Below, piece by piece: positions 27,225-36,724 of a DNA stretch of 64,000 nt. The position numbers and the translations under genes were made by a program. The DNA lies in NCBI RefSeq assembly GCF_042666505.1, contig NZ_JBHTDN010000006.1:248001-312000 (forward strand), given 5' to 3'. The notes under the pieces were generated by a model. The model saw only the letters and a list, made by a program, of their open reading frames with translations, was not told the origin of the DNA and did no database searches. Every line of letters begins with the position of its first letter. Position 1 is the first letter of the stretch. This stretch comes from Parapedobacter sp042666505 (GTDB lineage: Bacteria > Bacteroidota > Bacteroidia > Sphingobacteriales > Sphingobacteriaceae).

Positions 27225-28795
27225 CAGTAATTCGGATTTTGCGTAAATTGCCCACCGCTATTATCCACTTCGATTTGTGGAATAGGCAAACGCCTATGTT
27301 TACCGATGATGAAGTTATTGAAGTCGGCATCTCTCGATTTCAACTCGTCGATTCCTTCCTGTGAGTCGAGCAGTCCCCAGCGTTTCAGGTCTGCCCACCG
27401 CCAACCTTCAAAACAAAGTTCAAGCGTGCGCTCCATCTGCAAATGTTTAAGAAAACGTTCACTTGACGTCAGCGCATCGGCATATATGCTATTTTCCAAC
27501 GCTGGTAAATTCGTAGAAGCCCGTTGGCGCACCTTATTAACATATTGAGCCGCTTGAGCTGGTGTTCCCCCGGTTTCCACCAGACATTCCGCATACATCA
27601 GCAAGATGTCGGCATAACGGATCAGACGGTAATTGTTGGGGGCGAAATAGTCTTCAAAGTTCCGGTAATACCCCGTGGAATATTTCCGGATATACAGGTG
27701 ATCCCCCCAATCCGCATCGTTCCATGGCCTTCCGTAAATCAACGCATTTTCATCCGGAAAGTCTGTGGCGCTCGCCTTGTAATACAGATTATGGTAAAGC
27801 CGGATATCGTTGGTGCCCTCCAGGTTTTTCTCCTTTTTATATTCTCCAACCAACCATGAACGTGCCTTTCCGTCCTGCCAGCCAATTCCCCCGGGTGCAT
27901 AAAACTGGGTGCGCTGAAATCCCGTTGCCATGGAAATGTCGTCGCCTGTCCCGCCTTTGTTTTCGTCATCAAATTGGATTTCGAATACACTTTCGATATT
28001 ATTTTCGCGCAGGTGCGTAAAATTATCCAGGTAATTATCAACCAACCCGTATAGACTTCCTTCCCGATCGATCAGCCATTTTAGTTCATCCCGAGCTTCC
28101 GCATATTTGTGTTGCTGCATATACGCTTTTGCCAGCAAGGCTTTGGCAGCCCCTATGGTAGCACGACCCACATTGTTGCCGTCCCAGCTTTCTGGTAATT
28201 TAGCGATGGCATCCGTAAGATCGGCTTCTACCTGTGCCCAGATAGCTTCCTCAGAAGCTTCCTCCGGTACGTAGCTGGGATCCTTGGGCTCCAATACCAG
28301 CGCACCCTTTTCCCAAAGCGTAGCAATCTGGAAATACCATAACGCCCGCAGGAACGACGCCTGCCCCAACACCTGGTCCTTCACCTGTTGATCGGCGAAT
28401 TCAATAGCGGGAACTTTGGTGAGCACCTGATTGGCACGGAATATCCCGGCATAGAAATTGGCCCAATGCACATTGTTACCTTCAAAAAAGTTATAATTCA
28501 CATAATTAAACCGGGTCCAATCTCCCAATTCGTTCCACGGACTACTGCTCCAGCCTTCGTCGGAGGACAGGTCGTAGCGAAACGACAGCCACCGCATCCA
28601 GGTGCCTTCCTTATATAAACTGCTGTATGCCGCGTTGATGCCCATCTGTGCATCGGATTCGGTTTGCCAGAACGTATGGACGGGCGCCTCATTGGGATTA
28701 TCGATATCCAATAAGTTTTTGTTGCAACCTCCCGCCAATAGGCTGAGCCCCACACCCAGCATGATCAATTGATATGTCTTCATCTTCGTCTGCAT
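27224..28795 (-). CDS. SusD/RagB family nutrient-binding lipoprotein (SusD3)
   Basis: About 523 residues starting at MQTKMKTYQL; the frame extends 40 codons further upstream into the SusC3 gene, but that stretch lacks a signal, so 28795 is chosen. The lipoprotein signal ends LAGGC, followed by NKNLLDIDNPNEAPVHTFW. SusD repeats: QASFLRALWYFQIATLW, AAKALLAKAYMQQHKYAEAR, RYADILLMYAECLVETGG, and C-terminal ERTLELCFEGWRWADLKRW. It lies 16 bp after SusC3 and is coupled to the downstream GH43 gene by a TGATG overlap. Confidence 0.95.
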   Translation of the reverse strand: MQTKMKTYQLIMLGVGLSLLAGGCNKNLLDIDNPNEAPVHTFWQTESDAQMGINAAYSSLYKEGTWMRWLSFRYDLSSDEGWSSSPWNELGDWTRFNYVNYNFFEGNNVHWANFYAGIFRANQVLTKVPAIEFADQQVKDQVLGQASFLRALWYFQIATLWEKGALVLEPKDPSYVPEEASEEAIWAQVEADLTDAIAKLPESWDGNNVGRATIGAAKALLAKAYMQQHKYAEARDELKWLIDREGSLYGLVDNYLDNFTHLRENNIESVFEIQFDDENKGGTGDDISMATGFQRTQFYAPGGIGWQDGKARSWLVGEYKKEKNLEGTNDIRLYHNLYYKASATDFPDENALIYGRPWNDADWGDHLYIRKYSTGYYRNFEDYFAPNNYRLIRYADILLMYAECLVETGGTPAQAAQYVNKVRQRASTNLPALENSIYADALTSSERFLKHLQMERTLELCFEGWRWADLKRWGLLDSQEGIDELKSRDADFNNFIIGKHRRLPIPQIEVDNSGGQFTQNPNY

Positions 28796-28811
28796 TTTAA
28801 AGATCCCTCTC

Positions 28812-31800
28812 TTAAAAATTAACCTGCAATCCCAACATGATGGTACGCGCATTCGGGAACGCCATATTGTCCGTTCCGCGGTCCCACACGCTCGTGTTGA
28901 TGAAATCGGGGTCAAGCCCGGTATATTTCGTCAGCGTAATCAGATTGTTGCCGCTCACGTAAGCCCGCAGCGTATTCATTCCCGCCTTGGCTAGCCAGCG
29001 CTGTGGGAAGGTATAGCCGATCTGGACATTCCGCATGCGGAAGAACGAGCCACTCTCCAGCCACAGGTCGGTATCTCCGCGTGTGTTCCGCATATCCCCA
29101 TAAATAATGCGGGGGAAATTGCTGTTGGGATTCTCCTGATAGGGCTCATTACCCGGCTCAAACCGGATGTAGTTGGAGTTGTCCGAAAAAAATCTACCCT
29201 GACGCAGTGCACCATTGATGATTTCATTGCCAAACTGCCCATACCACTGCATGGAGAAATCGAGATTTTTCCAGGATAAATTAGCAGTCAGACCCAGTTG
29301 GAGGTCTGCCCACGGATCGCCGACAATCTGCCGGTCGTTGGTCGTAATCACGCCATTATCATCCGTATCTATGTACCGTAGGTCGCCGAGCTTTGGCCTT
29401 TTCCCTTCGATCGTAATCGGCACGCCCTGCGAATTCACATAATTATCGATGTCGTCCTGCGTACGGAATAATCCATCGGTTTTCAGCAGGTAAAACTCGC
29501 CGAGTGACCTGCCGATCTCGCTCCGGGTCTGCCCGGTATAGAACACCTGTGTTCCATAACCGAGCTTGAGAATCTTATTATTCAGGGTCGTCACGTTGGC
29601 TCCCACCGAATAATTGAAATCTCCCACCTGATCACGCCACGTTGTCGACAGTTCAAAGCCACTGTTCTGTATACTTGCGGCATTTGCCAATGGGTTGGGC
29701 CCTGTATGCCCGGTCGTCATCGAGATCTGCATGGCAGTCAGCACATCCGAAGTAGTCGACCGGTAGTATTCAGCCGTTGCGCTTAACCGATTGGACAGAA
29801 ACGCGGCATCCAATCCGATATTGACCTGCTCGGTCCGTTCCCACCGCAGGTCTTCATTCTGAATCCGTACTTGGGTGGCGCCGTTGATCAGTGATTGGTC
29901 AATGCCGAATACCGTTACGATATTCGAGTTCACCGTATTCATGTAATCCCAATGCCCAGAATTTCCCGAACCGAACGCTGCATTGCCAAGCTGGCCGTAA
30001 TTGGCCCGCAATTTCAAGTCGTTGATCCAGGACGACTGGAAAAAGGGTTCGCTGCTGATGCGCCAGGCACCGGAAACTGAATAATAATCTTCCCACCGGT
30101 ACTGCTTAGCCAATTTGGAAGAACCGTCACGGCGATAGGTCAGCGTCAGGAAATACCGATCGTCGTAGATGTAATTGGCCCGTCCGAGGTACGAAATTAG
30201 GGCGTTTTCGCCAATGGTGTTCCAGTTGGTCTGGTTGGCCTGCCCAGCACTCAATACCGTTAGATAATCGCCTCCCAACAAGGGAAAACGAAGCCGCTGT
30301 GCACCGACGTCTTCCCAATAAAAGTGCTGATACGTCAGACCGGCTACGGCATCAATGTGATGTTTACCAAAGTCCTTGTTAAGATTCAGTGTATTCTCAA
30401 TGAGCTCATTGGTTTCCTTGATCCGGTTCTTCTGTCCCGTAGGATCCCTGAACTCCTGATTCATGCTCCAGTTGCCCATGCCCCGGAAATAGCGGTAGTC
30501 GTCGAAAATATAATCAATACCACCGTTTATCTTATACGTCAAAAAATCGGTAATCCTCGCTTCCGCCCAAAGCGTGCCCCGCAACCGGTAAATCTTGGTA
30601 TTGGTCGCTTCTAAGTCCTCACGCGCGATGGGATTGGTACCGAATGTACGGGCATTGGCTTCGTTGCCATAGCCGTACCCACCCGGGTTGTTTGGATCAC
30701 GGACAGGGATGGTGGGCAGCATGCGGACGACGTCGACATAGGGTGAGGTCTGCAAGGGATCGCGGTCCGTCTGAGCAAAATTGAACGTTTCACCAAACGA
30801 AAAAATACCGCGCTTGCCGCTGGTATTGACCCGAAACGTGTACCGATCGAACGAGTTGCCGTACATCATCCCCTCGTTGTTGTAATACCCTCCGGAAATG
30901 AAATAGTTGCCCGATTCTCCACCGCCCGACAGGGAGATGTTATAATCCTGAACCAGCGCGGTTTTCATGGTCTCCTCCTGCCAATCCGTATCGAAGTTGG
31001 CATGATTTTGTAGTCCGCGGTTCCAAACGCCATCGTTAATCCCTTCCTGATAGGCCATGTCGTTATATTTCTTATACTCCTCGGCCCCCATCAGGTCGTA
31101 TTTCGGCGACCAATCAAACGACTCCCTGACCGAGACGTCAACTTTCATCGGCCCCTTTCCGCCCGACTTGGTCGTAACGATAATAACCCCATTGGCGGCC
31201 CGGGAACCGTAAATGGCTGCGGCTGAAGCATCCTTCAGAATCTGAATGGATTCCACGTCGTTGGGATTGAAATCGGCACCGCCGGTGGTGATCATCCCAT
31301 CTATCACCCAAAGCGGGGCATTGTTGGTGAGGTTACCCACACCGCGGATTTCGATATTGGCATCCGCCCCGGCATTTCCGGTATTTCGTACGCTTACCCC
31401 CGTAGCCAGTCCCTGCATGGCCAACCCGATGGTACTTGCCCCGGTCTTGGTCAATTCCCTCGGGTTTATGACCGACACGGCACCTGTTAAATCCTTTTTC
31501 CGGGTCGTTCCGTAACCGATCACCACCACCTCTTCCAGGGTTGCTTGCGCTTCATCCACCTGAAGTGTGAATATACGGTCGCGTTGCGTACCAACCGGCT
31601 CCTCCAAGGGTAAATAACCCTGGTGGGTAATGACAATGACGGCGTTTCCATCGGCAACCTCCAGTTTGAACCGTCCCTCCTCATCGGCGACGGTACCCTG
31701 GGAGGTTCCTTTGACTGCGATGGTCGCATTGGGCAAGGGTTGCCCGTCTCCGTCCACTACCTGTCCGTTCAATACCTGCTGCGCGAATGCGGACGAGCAG

Positions 31801-31844
31801 ATACCGGCAAGGAGTAAGAAATAAATGAAAATGCGCTGTATCAT
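28812..31844 (-). CDS. SusC/RagA TonB-linked outer membrane transporter (SusC3)
   Basis: 1010 residues. Signal peptide ends SSAFAQ. Carboxypeptidase-like domain (QVLNGQVVDGDGQPLPNATI), TonB box LEEVVVIGYG, plug with IRGVGNLTNNAPLWVIDGMI and SIQILKDASAAAIYGSRAANG, then the barrel ending RTIMLGLQVNF. The N-terminal domain is close to that of SusC2 (shared QQVLNG, GTVADE/GTVSDV and QGYLPLE/QGYFPLE stretches), suggesting that the two systems arose by duplication and now serve related oligosaccharides. Confidence 0.96.
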   Translation of the reverse strand: MIQRIFIYFLLLAGICSSAFAQQVLNGQVVDGDGQPLPNATIAVKGTSQGTVADEEGRFKLEVADGNAVIVITHQGYLPLEEPVGTQRDRIFTLQVDEAQATLEEVVVIGYGTTRKKDLTGAVSVINPRELTKTGASTIGLAMQGLATGVSVRNTGNAGADANIEIRGVGNLTNNAPLWVIDGMITTGGADFNPNDVESIQILKDASAAAIYGSRAANGVIIVTTKSGGKGPMKVDVSVRESFDWSPKYDLMGAEEYKKYNDMAYQEGINDGVWNRGLQNHANFDTDWQEETMKTALVQDYNISLSGGGESGNYFISGGYYNNEGMMYGNSFDRYTFRVNTSGKRGIFSFGETFNFAQTDRDPLQTSPYVDVVRMLPTIPVRDPNNPGGYGYGNEANARTFGTNPIAREDLEATNTKIYRLRGTLWAEARITDFLTYKINGGIDYIFDDYRYFRGMGNWSMNQEFRDPTGQKNRIKETNELIENTLNLNKDFGKHHIDAVAGLTYQHFYWEDVGAQRLRFPLLGGDYLTVLSAGQANQTNWNTIGENALISYLGRANYIYDDRYFLTLTYRRDGSSKLAKQYRWEDYYSVSGAWRISSEPFFQSSWINDLKLRANYGQLGNAAFGSGNSGHWDYMNTVNSNIVTVFGIDQSLINGATQVRIQNEDLRWERTEQVNIGLDAAFLSNRLSATAEYYRSTTSDVLTAMQISMTTGHTGPNPLANAASIQNSGFELSTTWRDQVGDFNYSVGANVTTLNNKILKLGYGTQVFYTGQTRSEIGRSLGEFYLLKTDGLFRTQDDIDNYVNSQGVPITIEGKRPKLGDLRYIDTDDNGVITTNDRQIVGDPWADLQLGLTANLSWKNLDFSMQWYGQFGNEIINGALRQGRFFSDNSNYIRFEPGNEPYQENPNSNFPRIIYGDMRNTRGDTDLWLESGSFFRMRNVQIGYTFPQRWLAKAGMNTLRAYVSGNNLITLTKYTGLDPDFINTSVWDRGTDNMAFPNARTIMLGLQVNF

Positions 31845-31864
31845 GTTGCTTATGTTTGGTTTAT

Positions 31865-31880
31865 CGTTATTAAAATAACG
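31865..31880. other. Short inverted repeat between the GH5-like gene and SusC3
   Basis: CGTTATT-AA-AATAACG, a 7-bp near-perfect palindrome in the 37-bp gap between the GH5-like stop and the SusC3 start. AT-rich; either an RNA hairpin or a protein site. Confidence 0.35.
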
Positions 31881-31881
31881 T

Positions 31882-33042
31882 CTATGGTGTTTTAATAAGG
31901 TCTTTAATCAACTCCACTTCTTCCTGCTTATAAGGCGTACCATCACCCCTGAAAATGTCATGGAACCACAACGGCGGCTCCGCAGTGTACGTTTTAGTCC
32001 AGCTGTCCCACGGATAGATGGTTTGGGTCTTGCCATCCACAAACCCCCAGTTAAACATAGCTACGTTATGTTTTTTTGCGATCGGCAGAAATCCGGCAAA
32101 TGTGCTGCCATTCGGACGTGCCATGTACTCGGTGCATAGAATCGGTTTACCATAGCGCTGGAGCTGTTGGATACGCTTCTCGAAATCTTCCGGCGTATCG
32201 TAGTTATGAAAGCTGATGACATCCGACTGCTCGATCTGCAACCGTTCGATCGGCTTCAAGGTACTGTCTGACGACCAATTGCCCGCCCAAACGCCGGAGG
32301 TCAACGGCTGGGATGGATTCGCTGATCGAGCCCATTCGAATGCCTGCTCCAGCAAGGGCAACACATAGGATACCTTATCCTTGATTTCCACGGCTTCATA
32401 AGAGGGGCCGGTCATGTTATCCGGTTCGTTCCATACATCCCAGCCCAAAATCCGGTCGTCATCGGCAAAATGCGCAACAATGCCTTTCACATAACGTTCC
32501 AAACGGGGATATTGCGTTGAGTCTTTCAAAGCGTGCTGTCCGGGGCTTTGCACCCATCCTGAATTATGCACATGTGGTTTGGGGGCACGCTGCTTGCCTG
32601 CAACCGGGAACGGATCCCAGCATGAATCAAAAAAAACGAGCAAAGGACGGATGCCGTGCTTATCCGCCAACCGCAGAAAATGGTCGATCCGGTCGATAAA
32701 CCCTGCTGAATCCTGTTCATAGGGCAGATCATGCAGGTACACCCGGGCCGTATTCATTCCGAGTTCCTTGGCCCACCCTAACTCTTTATCGATGGTTTCG
32801 GGATCGAAGGTATCCTCTTGCCACATTTCCAATTGGTTAATCGCCGTAGCGGGTGTATAGTTGGGGCCTACCAACCAACCTTGCCGGGCATACCAGGCAT
32901 TCGCTTCTTCGGCTGTCCAGATACCACGTTCTGGATCACGGTTAACGTTTTCACTTTGGTTACTACAAGCTGATAGGATACAGGCAAATAATGCCGCAAA
33001 AAATAAAAATGTACTAAAAAAACGCATTGCTACGGGTCTCAT
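31882..33042 (-). CDS. GH5-like (clan GH-A) glycoside hydrolase lipoprotein
   Basis: 386 residues. A lipoprotein signal ends ILSAC26 (MRFFSTFLFF at 33027 is an alternative start). TIM barrel with the clan-A acid/base in GWDVWNEPDN (E206) and nucleophile in ILCTEYMARP (E305); supporting motifs NTARVYLHDLPYEQD and VISFHNYDTPEDFEKR. Similar proteins are often annotated as 1,4-beta-xylanase or cellulase, but the real specificity of this group is poorly defined. First gene of the nine-gene hydrolase cluster and divergent from the sensor gene across the 11-bp repeat array. Confidence 0.85.
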   Translation of the reverse strand: MRPVAMRFFSTFLFFAALFACILSACSNQSENVNRDPERGIWTAEEANAWYARQGWLVGPNYTPATAINQLEMWQEDTFDPETIDKELGWAKELGMNTARVYLHDLPYEQDSAGFIDRIDHFLRLADKHGIRPLLVFFDSCWDPFPVAGKQRAPKPHVHNSGWVQSPGQHALKDSTQYPRLERYVKGIVAHFADDDRILGWDVWNEPDNMTGPSYEAVEIKDKVSYVLPLLEQAFEWARSANPSQPLTSGVWAGNWSSDSTLKPIERLQIEQSDVISFHNYDTPEDFEKRIQQLQRYGKPILCTEYMARPNGSTFAGFLPIAKKHNVAMFNWGFVDGKTQTIYPWDSWTKTYTAEPPLWFHDIFRGDGTPYKQEEVELIKDLIKTP

Positions 33043-33277
33043 CGTTGGTTATCAATTAGGCTTATTGCCTTCCTCAATGACAAAGGACGGTATTATGCTC
33101 GCTGACTTCGATACCAATTTGTTTCAATTTTTCCCTATTTTGTCTCAATGATTTTTTGGTACCTTAGCAACAACGCTAGTTGACCTAGCCCCTTCCTTAT
33201 CTGAGTTCAAACGTTCTCTGTACCTACAAGTGGACCTATGTGCACCTTCTTCTCCATGGACCTAAGTTAACAGCAAA

Positions 33278-33357
33278 ATAAGTCCCAGGTAAGTCCAGTT
33301 TTTACTTGTAAAAATTGGAGTCATATTGGACTTATATTGGACTCATCTTGGACTCAT
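33278..33357. promoter_or_regulatory. Phased 11-bp operator array (two inverted + four direct copies)
   Basis: Four head-to-tail copies with exact 11-bp period: ATTGGAGTCAT (33314-33324), ATTGGACTTAT (33325-33335), ATTGGACTCAT (33336-33346), CTTGGACTCAT (33347-33357). Two more, also 11 bp apart but on the opposite strand, precede them: ATAAGTCCCAG (33278-33288) and GTAAGTCCAGT (33289-33299), each 9/11 to the reverse complement of copy 2. The period is one DNA helical turn, so all copies present the same face. Very probably the binding array of the response regulator encoded at 36699-37484, whose DNA-binding domain is AraC-type. Confidence 0.7.
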
Positions 33358-33498
33358 TGAGAAGGAAGTGTAGCGAAGGTACCTGGCGGGTACGGACCAT
33401 GCTTACCTTGTCGTTACACGTACCGGATTGAGGAAAAAAGATTTTGGGTTGATTGATCAAATATAAAACAAATACCCCGATCTTGCAAATTTTACCGC

Positions 33499-33506
33499 TA
33501 TCTTTG
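33499..33506 (+). promoter_or_regulatory. Candidate -7 promoter element of the sensor kinase gene
   Basis: TATCTTTG, an exact TAnnTTTG match, 30 bp before the GTG start. It is followed by an unusually good Shine-Dalgarno-like AGGGAGGG at 33518-33525, which supports the GTG at 33536. Confidence 0.5.
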
Positions 33507-33535
33507 GCTGGATACCCAGGGAGGGTTCTTTTGTT

Positions 33536-36500
33536 GTGAGATCGCTTTTGCTGAAATACCTGTTGTTTGCGCTGGCATTCTTCAATTATGCCTACGGCCA
33601 GCCCTACTATTTCACCCACTATCAGGTAGAAAATGGCTTATCAAACAATGCCGTATTGTGCAGCGCACAGGATCAGATGGGTTTTATGTGGTTTGGTACC
33701 AAAGACGGCCTGAATCGCTTCGATGGCTACTCATTCAAAGTTTTTCACAGCGACCCCGACAATCCAAACGGACTGGGCAGTAATTTCATCCGGGCATTGT
33801 TTGTGGACAAAACCGGACGTGTCTGGGTTGGCACCGATCAGGGAATCTATATTTTCGACCCAACGTCCGAGACCTTTACGCTGTTCCACCCAACCATTAC
33901 CAATGAAATACTCGGGATAAAAGGCGACCACGCAGGCAACGTTTGGTTTATCGACAACCTCACGTTGTATAAGTATGCGGTTGCTTCGGACCGTCTGACC
34001 AAGATCACCGATAATTCGCTGGACTTCATAAGTTCCCTAGGCGTATCGGAAGCGGGTGAGGTCTGGATGGGAACCGCGCAGGGCGACCTCCTCCATTACC
34101 ATCCTGCCGAAGGTTTAAAAGGCCGATATACGCTATTCGATCACTCGCCTCATGTGGTTTCCCAATGGATTGAAAAAGTGTATTGCAGTGACGAGGGGTT
34201 TCTACTGATCGGCACTTCCAAACAGGGGGTAAAAGTGTTTGATACCGGTACGGGCACGTACAGCGACCTGCTAATGCATGACCCACATGGCACGGATATC
34301 TTTGTCAGGGATATTCTGGAGAATGAAAACGATGAATACTGGTTAGCAACCGAATCCGGTATTTTCATTTTTCAATATGATAGCGGGCGATGGACCAACC
34401 TCCGGAAACAACGGGGCAACCCCTGGGCGCTATCGGACAACGCAGTCTATACATTATGCAAAGATCGTGAGCACAGCATCTGGGCTGGCACGTATTTCGG
34501 CGGCGTCAATCACTACGCTTCTGCCAATACGTTCTTTGAAAAGTTTTTCCCGTTGGGTGAAGCCACGAATACCATTTCGGGCAATGCCGTCAGGGAAATC
34601 TGTGCGGATCGATACGGAAACGTATGGATTGGAACCGAAGACGCAGGACTCAATAAAATGGAGCTGTCAACCGGTCGGATTACTAACTACCAGCCTACCG
34701 GCAGCCCGCATAGCCTTGCCTACTCAAACATTCACGGACTTCTTGTCACGGGCGACACACTTTGGGTCGGTACATTTGAACATGGACTGGATTTACTGGA
34801 CATCAATACCGGAAAGGTTATCCAGCATTACAACGCTGAAAATAGCGATGGATCCTTACGTAATAACTTTATATTCAATTGTTACCAAACACGGAACGGT
34901 CGAATATTGCTGGCAACGGGACAAGGCCTCTATGAATACGTAAGGCGAGGGAAATATTTCCGACTTCTGGATGGATTTCCGGAACACATTTTTTACACCA
35001 CACTCTTTGAAGATAGCCAGGGAACGATCTGGGCTGGCACGTGGCGCGACGGGTTATATTATGTTAACCCGAAAACCGGTCGACGGGGCTTTTTCACCCA
35101 CGATGCCCGTAAACCCAATAGCATCGGCAGTAATCGCGTGAACCGGATATTTGAAGACAGCGAAGGCACCCTCTGGATAGCCACCGAAGGCGGTTTGTGC
35201 CGCCTGCATGCCCCTGACGGCTCTTTCAAACGTTACGGCACCGCCCATGGATTACCAAGCAACCTCATACTGGCGATTCTCGAAGACGCGAATAACCGAC
35301 TTTGGGTAACCACATCCAAAGGGTTGGTATGCTTTGATGCGAAAACGGAAGTAATCAAGGTGTTTACCCAAGCAAATGGCTTGCTAAGCGACCAGTTCAA
35401 CTATAATTCGGCATACAAGGCTCCCGATGGAACCTTGTACTTTGGCAGTGTAAAAGGGTTGATCCGGTTTAATCCAGCAAACTATCGGGAAAGCGATTTC
35501 CAGCCGCCAGTTTACATTACTGGATTACAGGTCTATAACCGCGAATTGGAAATCAACAAAAAAAGTTCGCCTCTTCATCAATCGATCACGTTTACGGATG
35601 CCGTTGAGCTGAAATATAATCAGTCGTCGTTCAGCATCGACTTTGCCGCTTTGAGCTTTGTTTCGCCCGTGATGACGGAGTACGCCTATAAGATGGAGGG
35701 GCTGGATAAAGAATGGACGCACATCCGGACGAATCGAAGAGCCTATTTCACCAAACTGCCACCCGGTGATTATGTGTTTAGGGTGAATGTGGCGAACAGC
35801 GGCGGAAGTTTCAAAGGCAAGGAGACAAATCTTCGCATCACCATCCTGCCCCCGTTTTGGGCGAGCGCACCGGCTTATCTGCTGTATCTAATTCTGATTT
35901 TGCTGGCCACATGGTATCTGGTACGGAGTTATCACCGACGCGTCAAGGAGAAAAACAGACGGAAGTTGGAGTTGCTGCGGCATCGCAAAGAAGAAGAGCT
36001 TTACCGGGCGAAGATCGATTTTTTCACGAACGTCACCCATGAAATCCGGACACCGCTTACGCTGATTAAAGCGCCACTGGAAAAAGTAATGAAAAAGGCA
36101 GACGAACTGCCAACGGTAAAGCGGCACTTGCAAACAATGGAACGTAATACCGAACGCTTACTGGAGCTGACTGACCAGCTGCTGGATTTCAGAAAAACCG
36201 AAGTGACGGGTTATCAGTTGAACTTCGTATCCATCTCCATCAACGAGTTGCTTCGGGAAAATTGCCGCAACTTCAAACTGGTAGCCGCGCAGAAGAATAT
36301 CCGGCTTAAGCTAGACCTGCCGGCTGTTCCCTGTATTGCTTTTGTGGATAAAGAAGCCGTTACCCAGATCGTCAGCAACCTGCTGATCAACGGACTCAAG
36401 TACGCCGAACGGAAGATTTACGTTTCATTGCTGGAATGGGGACCTTCGGACTCACAATTTACCATTTTGGTCAAAAACGACGGCTATCTGATTCCTCCCG

Positions 36501-36724
36501 AAATGCGGGAAAAGATTTTTGAAACCTTTGTCAGGTTGAAAGCAACCGACCGTCAACAAGGCTCCGGACTGGGCCTTGCACTTGCCCGCTCATTGGCCCA
36601 ATTACACAAGGGTAGCCTCCAATTGGGGTTACCTGAAGACGACATGAATGTATTTGTACTGACGTTGCCTTTTAAGCAACACCCAAAAGAAAAGGAAGAT
36701 GGAACCGGCACCTCAACAAACTGA
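33536..36724 (+). CDS. Propeller-sensor histidine kinase (sensor half of a split hybrid two-component system)
   Basis: 1062 residues, GTG start supported by the SD at 33518. Signal sequence (to ~22), then about 14 two-component regulator propeller repeats (WFGTKDGLNRFDGYSF, VWVGTDQGIYIFD, VWIGTEDAGLNKM and others) to ~640. A Y_Y_Y domain follows (~690-765; AYKMEGLDKEWTHI), then one transmembrane helix (~782-800) and HisKA with H835 (FFTNVTHEIRTPLTLIK). The HATPase has its N-box (IVSNLLINGLKYAE) and GSGLGLALA. In Bacteroidota such sensors are normally fused to REC and AraC domains; this one stops after the kinase core and overlaps the next gene by 26 bp. The periplasmic propeller senses oligosaccharides; likely ligand is a pectin/arabinan fragment. 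Confidence 0.93.
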   Translation: MRSLLLKYLLFALAFFNYAYGQPYYFTHYQVENGLSNNAVLCSAQDQMGFMWFGTKDGLNRFDGYSFKVFHSDPDNPNGLGSNFIRALFVDKTGRVWVGTDQGIYIFDPTSETFTLFHPTITNEILGIKGDHAGNVWFIDNLTLYKYAVASDRLTKITDNSLDFISSLGVSEAGEVWMGTAQGDLLHYHPAEGLKGRYTLFDHSPHVVSQWIEKVYCSDEGFLLIGTSKQGVKVFDTGTGTYSDLLMHDPHGTDIFVRDILENENDEYWLATESGIFIFQYDSGRWTNLRKQRGNPWALSDNAVYTLCKDREHSIWAGTYFGGVNHYASANTFFEKFFPLGEATNTISGNAVREICADRYGNVWIGTEDAGLNKMELSTGRITNYQPTGSPHSLAYSNIHGLLVTGDTLWVGTFEHGLDLLDINTGKVIQHYNAENSDGSLRNNFIFNCYQTRNGRILLATGQGLYEYVRRGKYFRLLDGFPEHIFYTTLFEDSQGTIWAGTWRDGLYYVNPKTGRRGFFTHDARKPNSIGSNRVNRIFEDSEGTLWIATEGGLCRLHAPDGSFKRYGTAHGLPSNLILAILEDANNRLWVTTSKGLVCFDAKTEVIKVFTQANGLLSDQFNYNSAYKAPDGTLYFGSVKGLIRFNPANYRESDFQPPVYITGLQVYNRELEINKKSSPLHQSITFTDAVELKYNQSSFSIDFAALSFVSPVMTEYAYKMEGLDKEWTHIRTNRRAYFTKLPPGDYVFRVNVANSGGSFKGKETNLRITILPPFWASAPAYLLYLILILLATWYLVRSYHRRVKEKNRRKLELLRHRKEEELYRAKIDFFTNVTHEIRTPLTLIKAPLEKVMKKADELPTVKRHLQTMERNTERLLELTDQLLDFRKTEVTGYQLNFVSISINELLRENCRNFKLVAAQKNIRLKLDLPAVPCIAFVDKEAVTQIVSNLLINGLKYAERKIYVSLLEWGPSDSQFTILVKNDGYLIPPEMREKIFETFVRLKATDRQQGSGLGLALARSLAQLHKGSLQLGLPEDDMNVFVLTLPFKQHPKEKEDGTGTSTN

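Larger units (their letters stand above)
33043..33535. other. 493-bp divergent regulatory region between the hydrolase cluster and the sensor gene
   Basis: Contains no gene. It holds the promoters of the nine-gene cluster (minus) and the sensor/regulator pair (plus), the phased 11-bp repeat array at 33278-33357, a further weaker TGGAC-type site at ~33229-33239, and a -7 element for the sensor gene at 33499. I see no clean TAnnTTTG on the minus strand for the cluster, as expected of an activator-dependent promoter. Confidence 0.6.

Noticed and set aside
28796..28915. 40-codon N-terminal extension of SusD3
   Set aside because: Lies inside SusC3's 3' end and lacks a signal; the lipoprotein signal begins at MQTKMKTYQ.
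33314..33357. 11-bp repeats considered as a CRISPR or minisatellite
   Set aside because: No spacers, units too short for CRISPR, and position and phasing fit operators.
34377..34943. 188-codon plus-strand frame within the sensor gene
   Set aside because: Alternative frame inside the propeller-coding region; composition reflects the parent repeats.
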